Shown here piece after piece: positions 1 to 6,380 of a DNA stretch of 9,377 nucleotides. Location of the stretch: assembly GCA_031413415.1 (NCBI GenBank), contig JANOET010000441.1, forward strand, positions 1-9,377, written 5' to 3'. A program made the position numbers and the translations under genes. Below the pieces are notes generated by a model that did no database searches, was not told where the DNA came from, and saw only the letters and a list, made by a program, of their open reading frames with translations. The DNA is from UBA668 sp031413415 (GTDB taxonomy: Bacteria; Actinomycetota; Acidimicrobiia; Acidimicrobiales; Ilumatobacteraceae). Each line of letters begins with the position of its first letter. The stretch's first letter is position 1.

Positions 1-6
1 GCGATC

Positions 7-12
7 TAGCGT
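7..12 (+). promoter_or_regulatory. Candidate -10 element for a leaderless mRNA of the DinB gene
   Basis: TAGCGT fits the actinobacterial -10 pattern TAnnnT and lies exactly 6 nt before ATG 19, the spacing expected if transcription starts at the start codon. The same hexamer at the same spacing precedes the gene starting at 6322 on the other strand. The -35 region would lie outside the window, so this rests on motif and spacing only. Confidence 0.35.
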
Positions 13-18
13 CAGGTG

Positions 19-558
19 ATGCCGATCGTTCCCGATGACAAGGACTGGACGTGGGTGCTGGAGCGCGCCTGCCCCGAGTGTGGCTTCGACGGCGAGCACT
101 TCCGGGTCGAGGACGCCCCGGCCGAGCTGCGGGCGAACGCCGTGGAGTGGTCGCGGTTGCTCGACCGCCCGTCGGTGCGTGAGCGGCCCGACGACCACAC
201 GTGGAGCGGGCTGGAGTACGCCTGCCATGTTCGAGACGTGTTCCGTCTGTACCTGTTCCGACTGGATCTGATGCGCGACCAGGACGGTCCGCACTTCCCC
301 AACTGGGACCAGGACGAGACTGCCATCGCCGACCGCTACGCGGAGCAGGACCCGGTGGAGGTCGCCGGTGAGCTCGCGGTCGCTGCCGACCTGTTGGCGA
401 GGGCGTTCGCGACGGTGCGGCCCGAGGAACTGGGCCGCACCGGTTTCCGCAGCGATGGCGCCGAATTCACCATCGGCTCGTTCACCCGCTACATGGTGCA
501 CGACCCCGTGCACCATGTGTGGGACGTGCGGCAGGGCTACTCCGCCATCGACGGCTGA
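19..558 (+). CDS. DinB-superfamily metal-binding protein (DinB family, actinobacterial type)
   Basis: 179 aa from ATG 19; a GTG at 16 is also in frame, and a TAG at 7-9 closes the frame further upstream, so the gene is complete. The opening DWTWVLERACPECGFD carries a C-x2-C pair (Cys18, Cys21). The middle segment WSGLEYACHVRDV and the end HDPVHHVWDV supply the His residues expected of the DinB fold metal site: His70, His161 and His165 (His166 adjacent). The phrase NWDQDETA is also typical of this actinobacterial branch. DinB/YfiT-like proteins are cytoplasmic four-helix bundles that bind a divalent metal; many are thought to be thiol-dependent transferases, but substrates are mostly unknown, and I cannot assign one here. 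I prefer ATG 19 because a TAGCGT hexamer ends 6 nt before it, as expected for leaderless transcription, and no Shine-Dalgarno is present. The 3' end overlaps the convergent gene 537-1235 by 22 bp. Confidence 0.9.
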   Translation: MPIVPDDKDWTWVLERACPECGFDGEHFRVEDAPAELRANAVEWSRLLDRPSVRERPDDHTWSGLEYACHVRDVFRLYLFRLDLMRDQDGPHFPNWDQDETAIADRYAEQDPVEVAGELAVAADLLARAFATVRPEELGRTGFRSDGAEFTIGSFTRYMVHDPVHHVWDVRQGYSAIDG

Positions 559-1235
559 CGGCCGTACCAACCGATCAACCGGTCGAGCACCGATGCGTCG
601 TCGGCCACGGGCACGATGTTCCTGAACGGCGGTCGCACTGCGAGTTCAGGCGTGAACTTCGGGTCCTTGGCCAGCTCGGCGAAGTAGGCCTCGCGATCGC
701 CGGAGGGCAGTGACTGCAAGGCCGACTTCAACGCGACCTCGATGGCCGGTTCGTGCCACCGCACGGGCTGACCGGTGGCGACGCCGACGTCCCAGGTGTG
801 CACGGTGAGCTCGGACGTGTACATCTCCAACATCGCGCTGCCGGGGGCAGTGGCCCACGGCAGGACCATCATCTGGTCGAGCTTGCCCCCGTCGGTCCAC
901 GCTGCGTGCACGCGGTGCGCGGCGGCCAGGAACTCGGCGGGCCACGCGTCGTCGGCGACGCCGGTGACGATGTCGGGCATGTCCATCGGGTCGGTGCCGT
1001 AGCCGAGGGCGACGAGGCGGTTGTACACGGTGAGCATGTGACCCAGGAGCGAACGCACGTCGAGCTCGGGGCAGGGTGTCGGGCTGTCGAGCTGGTCGGC
1101 GCGGATGCCGTCGACCAAGGCTCGCAGGGTGATGGTGGCGTGGGCGAATGCGGCGCGCGGATCGTCGGGGCCAGGGATCTCGTCGATCGTCGCGGCCTGG
1201 GTGCGGGTGGTGGAGTCGGTCTCGTGGTTGGTCAT
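537..1235 (-). CDS. TIGR03086-family metal-binding protein (mycothiol-dependent maleylpyruvate isomerase-like)
   Basis: 232 aa starting MTNHETD. The N-terminal half has the MDMPI-type helical bundle with the marker TPCPELDVRSLLGHML (His66). The second metal motif is SELTVHTWDV, giving Glu142 and His146. This His / Glu-x3-His set matches the metal ligands known for the mycothiol-dependent maleylpyruvate isomerase fold. The C-terminal RNIVPVADDASVLDRLIGWYGRQP is the usual TIGR03086 ending. The true isomerase opens maleylpyruvate using mycothiol; this subfamily's substrate is not known, so the isomerase reaction should not be assumed. The start is fixed by ATG 1235 with GAAGGTGAG 3 nt upstream; the open frame continues to 1595 but enters the regulator gene and loses family resemblance. 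It is divergent from the WYL regulator at 1297, a likely controller, and convergent with the related-fold DinB gene. Confidence 0.92.
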   Translation of the reverse strand: MTNHETDSTTRTQAATIDEIPGPDDPRAAFAHATITLRALVDGIRADQLDSPTPCPELDVRSLLGHMLTVYNRLVALGYGTDPMDMPDIVTGVADDAWPAEFLAAAHRVHAAWTDGGKLDQMMVLPWATAPGSAMLEMYTSELTVHTWDVGVATGQPVRWHEPAIEVALKSALQSLPSGDREAYFAELAKDPKFTPELAVRPPFRNIVPVADDASVLDRLIGWYGRQPSMAE

Positions 1236-1240
1236 GGGCT

Positions 1241-1247
1241 CACCTTC
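1241..1247 (-). promoter_or_regulatory. Ribosome binding site of the TIGR03086 gene
   Basis: On the minus strand GAAGGTG lies just upstream of the ATG at 1235; its AAGG core is 7 nt from the start. This decides the start at 1235 over the longer open frame reaching 1595. Confidence 0.6.
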
Positions 1248-1257
1248 GCAGTCAACG

Positions 1258-1274
1258 TGGTCATCTCCTGTCCA
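1258..1274. promoter_or_regulatory. Candidate operator (imperfect inverted repeat) in the divergent spacer
   Basis: The only intergenic DNA between the TIGR03086 gene and the WYL regulator is 1236-1296. It contains TGGTCA-TCTCC-TGTCCA, two 6-bp arms agreeing at 5 of 6 positions around a 5-bp spacer. It sits centrally, where a dimeric regulator could control both genes, and would overlap the -35 region of the regulator if the AATGAT at 1285-1290 is its -10. Assignment to the adjacent WYL protein is inference from position. Confidence 0.35.
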
Positions 1275-1284
1275 GTTTTCGTGA

Positions 1285-1290
1285 AATGAT
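1285..1290 (+). promoter_or_regulatory. Weak candidate -10 for leaderless WYL regulator mRNA
   Basis: AATGAT ends 6 nt before the GTG start at 1297, and no purine-rich Shine-Dalgarno is visible upstream of that GTG. The first base departs from TAnnnT, so this is a weak match supported mainly by spacing. Confidence 0.2.
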
Positions 1291-1296
1291 CGCGAC

Positions 1297-2247
1297 GTGC
1301 GTGCCGACCGGTTGGTGTCCGTCCTGCTCTTGCTGCAACACCGCACGAAGGTCACCGCCGCCGAGGTGGCCGCCGAGTTGGAGATCAGCGAGCGCACTGC
1401 CCGCCGCGACCTGGAGGCCCTCGGTGTCGCCGGGTTGCCGGTGTACTCGCTGCCAGGCCGCAACGGGGGCTGGCGCCTCGCCGGCGGTGGTCGCACCGAT
1501 TTGAGCGGCCTCACGGCCACCGAGGCGCAGGCGTTGTTCATGGTGGCCGGCCCGCAGGCGAGCACCACACCCGAGGTGAAGGCCGCATTGCGCAAACTCG
1601 TGCGTGCCTTGCCCGAACAGTTCCGGGTGACGGCCGAGCGCGCCGGCGCGACGACGCTGGTCGACCAGCGGCCGTGGGGCGAGACCGCTCCGGCGCGACG
1701 CCGGCCACCCCTGCTGGACGACGTGCGCGACGCCGTCGTGCAGGGTTCGCAGCTCGAGTTGGCCTACACCTCTCGAGTCGGTGATGCGACGAGCCGCGTC
1801 ATCGAGCCACTCGGCCTGGCCGCAAAGGCCGGCCATTGGTACCTGGTGGCCGACACGGAGGCCGGCTTGCGCACGTTCCGGGTCGATCGGGTGCAGTCAG
1901 TGCGTCGCACCGGGCGGGCGGCGGCCGTGCCGACGGGGTTCGACTTGACCCAGGCGTGGGCGCTCATCGCCGATCGGGTGGACGAGATGCGGACTCCCGT
2001 GGTCGCGCGTGCGATGGTCCATTGCGACGCCCTGCGGATGGTCGCGTTCGTGTTCGGAGAACGGCTGCGGGTGAGCGCCGCGGTCGACGACGAGTGGGTC
2101 GAGGTCGAAGCACGCGGGCATTCCGTGCGCGAGATGGCCGCGTCGTTCAGCGGGTTCGGCGCGTCGGTCGACGTCGTCGAACCAGTCGAGCTCCGGGAGG
2201 ACCTGCTGCGCCTGGGACGCGAGTTGGTCGACCGCTACGGCAATTGA
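1297..2247 (+). CDS. HTH-WYL domain transcriptional regulator (YafY/PafC-like)
   Basis: 316 aa from GTG 1297. Residues about 3-60 form a DeoR/HTH_11-type winged helix: MRADRLVSVLLLLQ, then the recognition-helix region EISERTARRDLEAL, then the wing RNGGWRL. Residues about 136-205 are a WYL domain with intact WYL at 181-183 (GHWYLVADTE), followed by RTFRVDRV, the conserved Arg-rich ligand-binding strand. Residues about 230-312 form the C-terminal WCX extension (VVEPVELREDLLRLGREL). These proteins bind DNA as dimers and sense a ligand, in some cases nucleic acid, through the WYL domain; activators and repressors both occur. This type is frequently found beside TIGR03086 or DinB-type genes, and here it is divergent from one with 61 bp between. 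No Shine-Dalgarno precedes the GTG. Its 3' end overlaps the convergent Nudix-like gene by 13 bp. Its ligand and targets are not evident. Confidence 0.95.
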   Translation: MRADRLVSVLLLLQHRTKVTAAEVAAELEISERTARRDLEALGVAGLPVYSLPGRNGGWRLAGGGRTDLSGLTATEAQALFMVAGPQASTTPEVKAALRKLVRALPEQFRVTAERAGATTLVDQRPWGETAPARRRPPLLDDVRDAVVQGSQLELAYTSRVGDATSRVIEPLGLAAKAGHWYLVADTEAGLRTFRVDRVQSVRRTGRAAAVPTGFDLTQAWALIADRVDEMRTPVVARAMVHCDALRMVAFVFGERLRVSAAVDDEWVEVEARGHSVREMAASFSGFGASVDVVEPVELREDLLRLGRELVDRYGN

Positions 2248-2771
2248 CCGACGTGCGCCAGCGCGAGCCGGATGAGACGGTCGTGACCGCCGGTCATCTG
2301 GCGGCGGACAGCCTCGCTGACCGCCTGCTCGGGCGGGTACCAGGCCAGGTCGAGCGCTTCTTGCGTGGGCTGGCAGTCGCCCGACACGGGGACCACGAAC
2401 GCCAGGCTGACCGCGTGGTGTCGCGGGTCGTGGAAGCCGCTGACGTCGGCGTCGGGGAAGTACTCGACCACCGTGAACGGGGCGACCTCGGCAGGAATTC
2501 GGGGCAGCGCCACCGGACCGAGGTCCTTCTCGAGATGCCGTAGCAGGGCCTCGCGAATGCGTTCGCCGTGCATGACGCGGCCGCTCACGACCATGCGGCT
2601 GATGGTGCCGTCGGCGGCCTGACGGAGCAGCATGCCCACCGACGTGACCCGTCCGAGTTCGTCGACCCGAACGGGTACGGCATCGACGTACACCAACGGG
2701 ACGTTGGCGCGGATGTTCTGGAGCTGGTCCTTGTCCAACCAGCCGGTGCGTGTGTCGAGTTGCTCGTTCAT
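2235..2771 (-). CDS. DUF4916 family Nudix-like protein
   Basis: 178 aa starting MNEQLDTRTGWLD. The order of motifs is that of the actinobacterial DUF4916/Nudix group: VPLVYVDAVPVRVDELGRV, then GMLLRQAADGTISRMVVSGRV, then a Nudix box at residues 64-86, then HDPRHHAVSLAFVVPVSGDC and the EALDLAWYPPEQ ending. Against the canonical box GX5EX7REUXEEXGU, Gly64, Glu70, Arg78 and Gly85 are kept, but the RE glutamate is His79 and the EE pair is Lys82-Asp83. The residues that normally hold the catalytic metal are thus largely replaced, so pyrophosphohydrolase activity is doubtful; a binding or altered catalytic role is possible. The ATG overlaps the stop of the upstream protease gene (TGATG), with no Shine-Dalgarno of its own, which implies translational coupling. 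It is presumably cytoplasmic, as no signal peptide is seen. The 3' end overlaps the WYL gene. Confidence 0.9.
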   Translation of the reverse strand: MNEQLDTRTGWLDKDQLQNIRANVPLVYVDAVPVRVDELGRVTSVGMLLRQAADGTISRMVVSGRVMHGERIREALLRHLEKDLGPVALPRIPAEVAPFTVVEYFPDADVSGFHDPRHHAVSLAFVVPVSGDCQPTQEALDLAWYPPEQAVSEAVRRQMTGGHDRLIRLALAHVGQLP

Positions 2772-5700
2772 CAGGGAGGTGTGGCCGCCAGGAAGTAGCC
2801 GTTGATGTCGATGATGACATGTCCGGTCGCGCTCATGAAAGCGTTGACAGTACTTCGGTCCGTTGCCGGAGGGGTTCCCGGCACGAAGACAGTGCGGAAC
2901 AATGCCCCATTGGCGACGGTCGCCGCTGCGGTGAAGCTGACGTTCGGCGTCGGCGGATTGGGCCGGACGGCGGCGTAGACCGACAGCGTCCCGGTCGCGG
3001 CCGGCTGCGTGACGGTCCAGTTCCCGGCGTAGGCGATGGCGCTGGCGGGTGGGCCTGCGGCGCCGAAGATGTCGGGAGCCCCGCCCACGGTGATGGTGCG
3101 CGCAGTGCGGGCGGCGATGGGCTTCGGCGTCGGTCGGCGGCTGTCGTACATGCGGGTCGGCCGAACGGGGACGAAGGTTCCCTCATCGCTCGCCGTCGCG
3201 CCGGCGGAGGTGAAGTAGCCCACCAGATCGACCTTCAGTCGGGTCGTCACCCTCACCGGTTGGCCGAGCGAGTTCCGGCCCGCCTTGGAGTAGATCTGGA
3301 TCCGGCCGTCGGGGCCCAGCTTCACGATGGCCATGTTGGTGACTTGGGAGCCGTCGGTGGTCAGGTTCAGGTTCGACGGCGTCATCGAACGAGCGTCGAC
3401 ACCGCTCGGTGCGGTGCGGAGGTAGCCGCCCTGTGTGCCGCCCCAGGCGGTGAGATCGACCACCACTGCTGTGGCCTGACCCCTTGGCACCAGCCCGGTC
3501 GGGAACGGACCGAGCGCCAGCGACACGCTCGCGGACGAGCCCGTGGACAGCGTGCCGGTGTAGACCTGGGTGGGTGCGGCGAGGGGGACGTAGCGGCCGT
3601 CGGTCGGCGCGACCTCGTTCTTGGTGAACCACCCCATCAGGTCGACGATCACATGGCCGCCGACCGGCAGGTACACGCTGATGATGCCGTCGTCACCCAC
3701 GGGCACGATCGAGAAGTTGGGAACGATCTGGCCGGCCGCGTTGACGTTGAGCGTGCTCGAGGCGCCGATCGGCGATCGGTTCCACGGGAACGCCTGCACG
3801 AATCCAGCGGATCTGCTGGCCACGGACGTGACGTTCACGGCCACGGCGCTCATCGACGCCGCCGGAATCTTGGCGATCGTGCTGATGGGGACGTTGATGA
3901 TCGAGCCCAATGCACGCGAGTACGTGGGTGGTCCGCCTGGGACGGGCCGACTGTCGTAGACCCGGGTCGGGACGGCCAGCGGGATGTAGCGACCCTTGGA
4001 CGCCACCTCGGCGGGTCGATCGGGTGGGTCGAAGAGTCGGGTGATTCCGAAGCCGTAGGCATTGTCGGGACCCAGTGGTGCGTGGTCGAGCGTCTGGTGC
4101 TTCACGAGCGCGGCGAGCGCGGCCGGAGTGGCGGCGAGACCGGCGCCCTTCAACAACGCGGCGACGCCCGCCGCGGACGGCGCCGCAGCGGACGTGCCGC
4201 TGAACACGCCACCCGACTCCGGCTCGTACGTGGCGTAGGTCCAACTGGTCACCCCGGCCCACGCCGACAGGTCGGGTTTGGTCCGTCCGTCGGTGGTGGG
4301 CCCCTGCGACGAGTACCACGCGATGCTCCGCGGATCTGCGGCGTTCAGTCGATACCCCTCGTTGATGTCGACCGCGCCGACCGAGACGAGGCCAGGATTC
4401 CTCGAATCGACCACCGGCGTCGCGGCGCTTCCGGCGCGGTCCGAGTACTGGTACTCCACCAACGCCGAGCCCGAGATGGCGATCTCCATCCGATCGGGTG
4501 CAGCGCCGATCGAGGTCGTCGATCGGCGATTCAAACGGATGTAGGTGACCGACGTACCGTCGCTGATGTTCGACACCCGGCTCGGGCAGACGGCGATGTC
4601 GCTCGCCTCGAGCGGCGGCGCACCGGCTCGCTGATCGCGGTTGATGATGTTGCCGCCGATGCCGATACCACCCTGGTTGCCGTACGCGCCCCTGTTGAGG
4701 TCGAGCGGCTCCACCTGTGACCGTAAGGGGTTGCGGTGGCTGGTGACGCCTCCAGGGTTGAAGCCCACCCGCGGCTGCCAGAACTCGACGGAGTAGTCGG
4801 TGCGGCTGGCGGCGCCGAGGTACCAGTCGTTCGCCCATCGGACGCCGTCCATGAAGAAGCAGCCGCCGTTGAACGAGTCGACACGCAGCCATGTGTCGAC
4901 GGTGGGCGACACCGCTGGGCTGCCGTCGTTGATGTTGACGTAGTTGCCGCCGTCGACCGCCACCGTCGCGGTGACCAGCTTCTTCAGGAAACGGTCGGCG
5001 CCCTCGTTGCCTGCCGAATTGAACCAGGTGATGCCGCGGCTGACCGCGTGGTTGACGGCGGCGCCGAGGGGTCCGCTGCCGTCGCCGGCGCCGTCGTAGG
5101 CCGAGCCGAGCGAGCGCGTCATGATGGTGACGCCGTTGGCGGCGAACCAGCTGATGGCGGCGACCAGGTCCGACACGGTGCCGACACTGGCGATGTACAG
5201 CTCGCTGTCCGGCGCCATGTCCTTGACGATCTCCGCGACCGCGTTGCCGTGGATCTCGCCCGAGTCGCGGATGGAACGGGCGTTGTTGCACAGGTTGCTC
5301 GGGCTGGCGGTGGCGCTCAACGAGTCCTTGCAGAACTGGTGGGCCGCATCGGGACGGACGCCGTTCTCCGGCTCGCTCCAGACGTCGGGACGGAAGTAGT
5401 CGACAATGCCGACCTTCACCCCGACGGCGGTGAAGCCCGGCGCTGGAACTGCATCGTGCCAACGGTTGGCGCGTGTCGCGATGACCGCCTCGCCAACGGT
5501 CGAACCGAAGCCGCCGTCGACACCGGGCAGCAGCGCGTTCCGTCGCACGGGCGACGTCGGGACGTAGCCCTGGCGTCGTGGGTACTGCAGGTCGGTGACC
5601 GCGCCGAAGGCGGCCACGGTCTCGAGCGCATCGACCGGCACCAGCGCCTGGACGACCGAGCCCGGTACCTCGCCGCTGACCTCGGCGCCCACGCGGCGCA

Positions 5701-5938
5701 GCCCGCGAGCGACGCCTTCGGTGTCGGTGGTCTGCACCTCGACCAGCACACGCGCCGGTGCGGTGGTGCGCTCTGCGCGACGGCTGTGTTCACGGCGGGC
5801 GTCGTCACGTTCGGCGATCAGACGTGGGTCGTCGAGGTGTCCGCGCCCGGGTGCGGCGGCGACGGGAGCGGCCGCGTGCAGCGTCGCGACGCCCGATGCC
5901 GTCAACGCCAGCACGAGCCCGACGCACCACCTTCTCAC
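2771..5938 (-). CDS. Secreted subtilisin-like S8 serine peptidase with three C-terminal beta repeats
   Basis: 1055 aa. The N-terminus (RRWCVGLVLALTASGVA, then AAAPVAAAP) is a Sec signal peptide, probably cleaved near residue 29. Residues about 60-125 resemble an inhibitor-type propeptide. The S8 catalytic domain follows, with Asp180 (VGIVDYFRPD), His230 (GEIHGNAVAEI), oxyanion Asn311 (NSAGNEG) and Ser583 (FSGTSAAAPSAAGVAAL). All key residues are present, so it should be active outside the cell. Between Asn311 and Ser583 there are 272 residues, against 66 in subtilisin BPN', so about 200 residues are inserted; Cys360 and Cys451 lie there, with Cys203 and Cys217 earlier. Residues about 649-1051 are three tandem beta-rich repeats. 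GTG 5938 is preferred over GTG 5941 because GGGAGG lies 5 nt before the former but only 2 nt before the latter. It is likely cotranscribed with the genes on either side; the substrate is unknown. Confidence 0.95.
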   Translation of the reverse strand: MRRWCVGLVLALTASGVATLHAAAPVAAAPGRGHLDDPRLIAERDDARREHSRRAERTTAPARVLVEVQTTDTEGVARGLRRVGAEVSGEVPGSVVQALVPVDALETVAAFGAVTDLQYPRRQGYVPTSPVRRNALLPGVDGGFGSTVGEAVIATRANRWHDAVPAPGFTAVGVKVGIVDYFRPDVWSEPENGVRPDAAHQFCKDSLSATASPSNLCNNARSIRDSGEIHGNAVAEIVKDMAPDSELYIASVGTVSDLVAAISWFAANGVTIMTRSLGSAYDGAGDGSGPLGAAVNHAVSRGITWFNSAGNEGADRFLKKLVTATVAVDGGNYVNINDGSPAVSPTVDTWLRVDSFNGGCFFMDGVRWANDWYLGAASRTDYSVEFWQPRVGFNPGGVTSHRNPLRSQVEPLDLNRGAYGNQGGIGIGGNIINRDQRAGAPPLEASDIAVCPSRVSNISDGTSVTYIRLNRRSTTSIGAAPDRMEIAISGSALVEYQYSDRAGSAATPVVDSRNPGLVSVGAVDINEGYRLNAADPRSIAWYSSQGPTTDGRTKPDLSAWAGVTSWTYATYEPESGGVFSGTSAAAPSAAGVAALLKGAGLAATPAALAALVKHQTLDHAPLGPDNAYGFGITRLFDPPDRPAEVASKGRYIPLAVPTRVYDSRPVPGGPPTYSRALGSIINVPISTIAKIPAASMSAVAVNVTSVASRSAGFVQAFPWNRSPIGASSTLNVNAAGQIVPNFSIVPVGDDGIISVYLPVGGHVIVDLMGWFTKNEVAPTDGRYVPLAAPTQVYTGTLSTGSSASVSLALGPFPTGLVPRGQATAVVVDLTAWGGTQGGYLRTAPSGVDARSMTPSNLNLTTDGSQVTNMAIVKLGPDGRIQIYSKAGRNSLGQPVRVTTRLKVDLVGYFTSAGATASDEGTFVPVRPTRMYDSRRPTPKPIAARTARTITVGGAPDIFGAAGPPASAIAYAGNWTVTQPAATGTLSVYAAVRPNPPTPNVSFTAAATVANGALFRTVFVPGTPPATDRSTVNAFMSATGHVIIDINGYFLAATPP
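2786..3994 (-). repeat. Three tandem C-terminal beta-repeat domains of the S8 protease
   Basis: Each unit of about 125-130 residues begins near (R)Y(I/V)PL..PT and ends in a V(I/V)D(L/I).G(W/Y)F strand. Repeat 1 (about 3623-3994) has RVYDSRPVPGG and VIVDLMGWF. Repeat 2 (about 3209-3595) has TQVYTGTLSTG and LKVDLVGYF. Repeat 3 (about 2786-3178) has RMYDSRRPTPK and VIIDINGYF. Such repeats are abundant on secreted proteins of Acidimicrobiia and related actinobacteria; adhesion or surface retention is a reasonable but unproven role. Repeats 1 and 3 retain YDSR, which is lost in repeat 2. The DNA copies are not near-identical, so the duplication is old. Confidence 0.8.
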
Positions 5939-5943
5939 CACGA

Positions 5944-5949
5944 CCTCCC
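5944..5949 (-). promoter_or_regulatory. Strong Shine-Dalgarno deciding the protease start
   Basis: The minus strand reads GGGAGG-TC-GTG-GTG. The SD is 2 nt from the first GTG (5941) and 5 nt from the second (5938). Normal spacing favours the second, which removes one residue from the protein. This contrasts with the neighbouring genes that start without an SD, and fits an internal operon gene. Confidence 0.6.
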
Positions 5950-5971
5950 GGGGGTTTCGTGGTGCAGCGTA

Positions 5972-6322
5972 CTAGCGCCGACGTTTGGACGGCTTCGCGA
6001 CGACGGGGTCGCTGGGGGGAAGGGGTGGCGCCCAGACGTGGGTTTCGTCATCGACCGGGATGCGGATGCCGTCTTTGTCGATGTCGGTGGGTTCGCCGCT
6101 GGCGTCGACGACGATCGGTGCCTCTTCCTTCGGCTTGCGGCCGAGGGCGATGTCCACACCGAACATGCCCGCAGCCAGGATCGCACCGGCGCCGCCGTGC
6201 CGACGACGAGCCGTGGCGATGGGATCGGACTCGGGCTCGATGTGGTCGATCTGCTCCGCCGCGTCGTGAAGCTGGTCGGTCACGGTGTCGGACACCTGAT
6301 CGGGTACCTGGTGGTCGGCCAT
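5972..6322 (-). CDS. Small hypothetical protein with a DxDxDG loop, first gene of the protease operon
   Basis: 116 aa starting MADHQVPDQV. I do not recognise a named family. The first 35 residues are acidic and probably helical. Residues 43-61 (GGAGAILAAGMFGVDIALG) are small and hydrophobic, possibly a short membrane-associated or buried helix, but too polar and short for a confident transmembrane call. Then come KPKEEAPIVVDA and, at residues 80-85, DIDKDG, which matches the start of a calcium-binding DxDxDG loop, with Asp91 at the twelfth position. The tail is proline-rich and ends KPSKRRR. There is no signal peptide. The ATG at 6322 has no Shine-Dalgarno but has TAGCGT 6 nt upstream. The stop is 33 bp from the protease start on the same strand, so cotranscription is likely. 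The consistent amino acid composition and promoter support a real gene; the function is unknown. Confidence 0.72.
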   Translation of the reverse strand: MADHQVPDQVSDTVTDQLHDAAEQIDHIEPESDPIATARRRHGGAGAILAAGMFGVDIALGRKPKEEAPIVVDASGEPTDIDKDGIRIPVDDETHVWAPPLPPSDPVVAKPSKRRR

Positions 6323-6328
6323 CCCCGC

Positions 6329-6334
6329 ACGCTA
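6329..6334 (-). promoter_or_regulatory. Candidate -10 for a leaderless mRNA of the hypothetical-protease-Nudix operon
   Basis: On the minus strand TAGCGT lies 6 nt before the ATG at 6322, identical in sequence and spacing to the element before the DinB gene at 19. No clear -35 is visible. It would drive genes 6322, 5938 and 2771 as one transcript. Confidence 0.4.
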
Positions 6335-6350
6335 CCCAGCAAACTCTGGG
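6335..6350. repeat. Short inverted repeat in the divergent spacer before nei
   Basis: CCCAG-CAAACT-CTGGG is a perfect 5-bp inverted repeat with a 6-nt loop in the 71-bp gap between the small hypothetical gene and nei. It abuts the candidate -10 of the leftward operon, so it could be an operator, but 5-bp arms can arise by chance in GC-rich DNA. Confidence 0.2.
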
Positions 6351-6380
6351 GGTATCGCGCGGCCCGCCGTGCTGAACGTT

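Noticed and set aside
1236..1595. N-terminal extension of the TIGR03086 gene up to 1595
   Set aside because: The extra 120 residues are antisense to the WYL helix-turn-helix, show no family similarity, and bypass ATG 1235 with its good Shine-Dalgarno.
2750..4720. Open frame of 656 codons on the plus strand, antisense to the protease
   Set aside because: Its translation is dominated by Arg, Gly, Asp and Val with no recognisable domain, and it lies wholly opposite the repeats and catalytic domain of a clear S8 protease. It is a GC-rich antisense shadow.
3693..5462. Open frame of 589 codons on the minus strand inside the protease gene
   Set aside because: Very Arg/Gly-rich out-of-frame translation of the protease; the protease frame has an intact catalytic triad, so there is no frameshift to explain.
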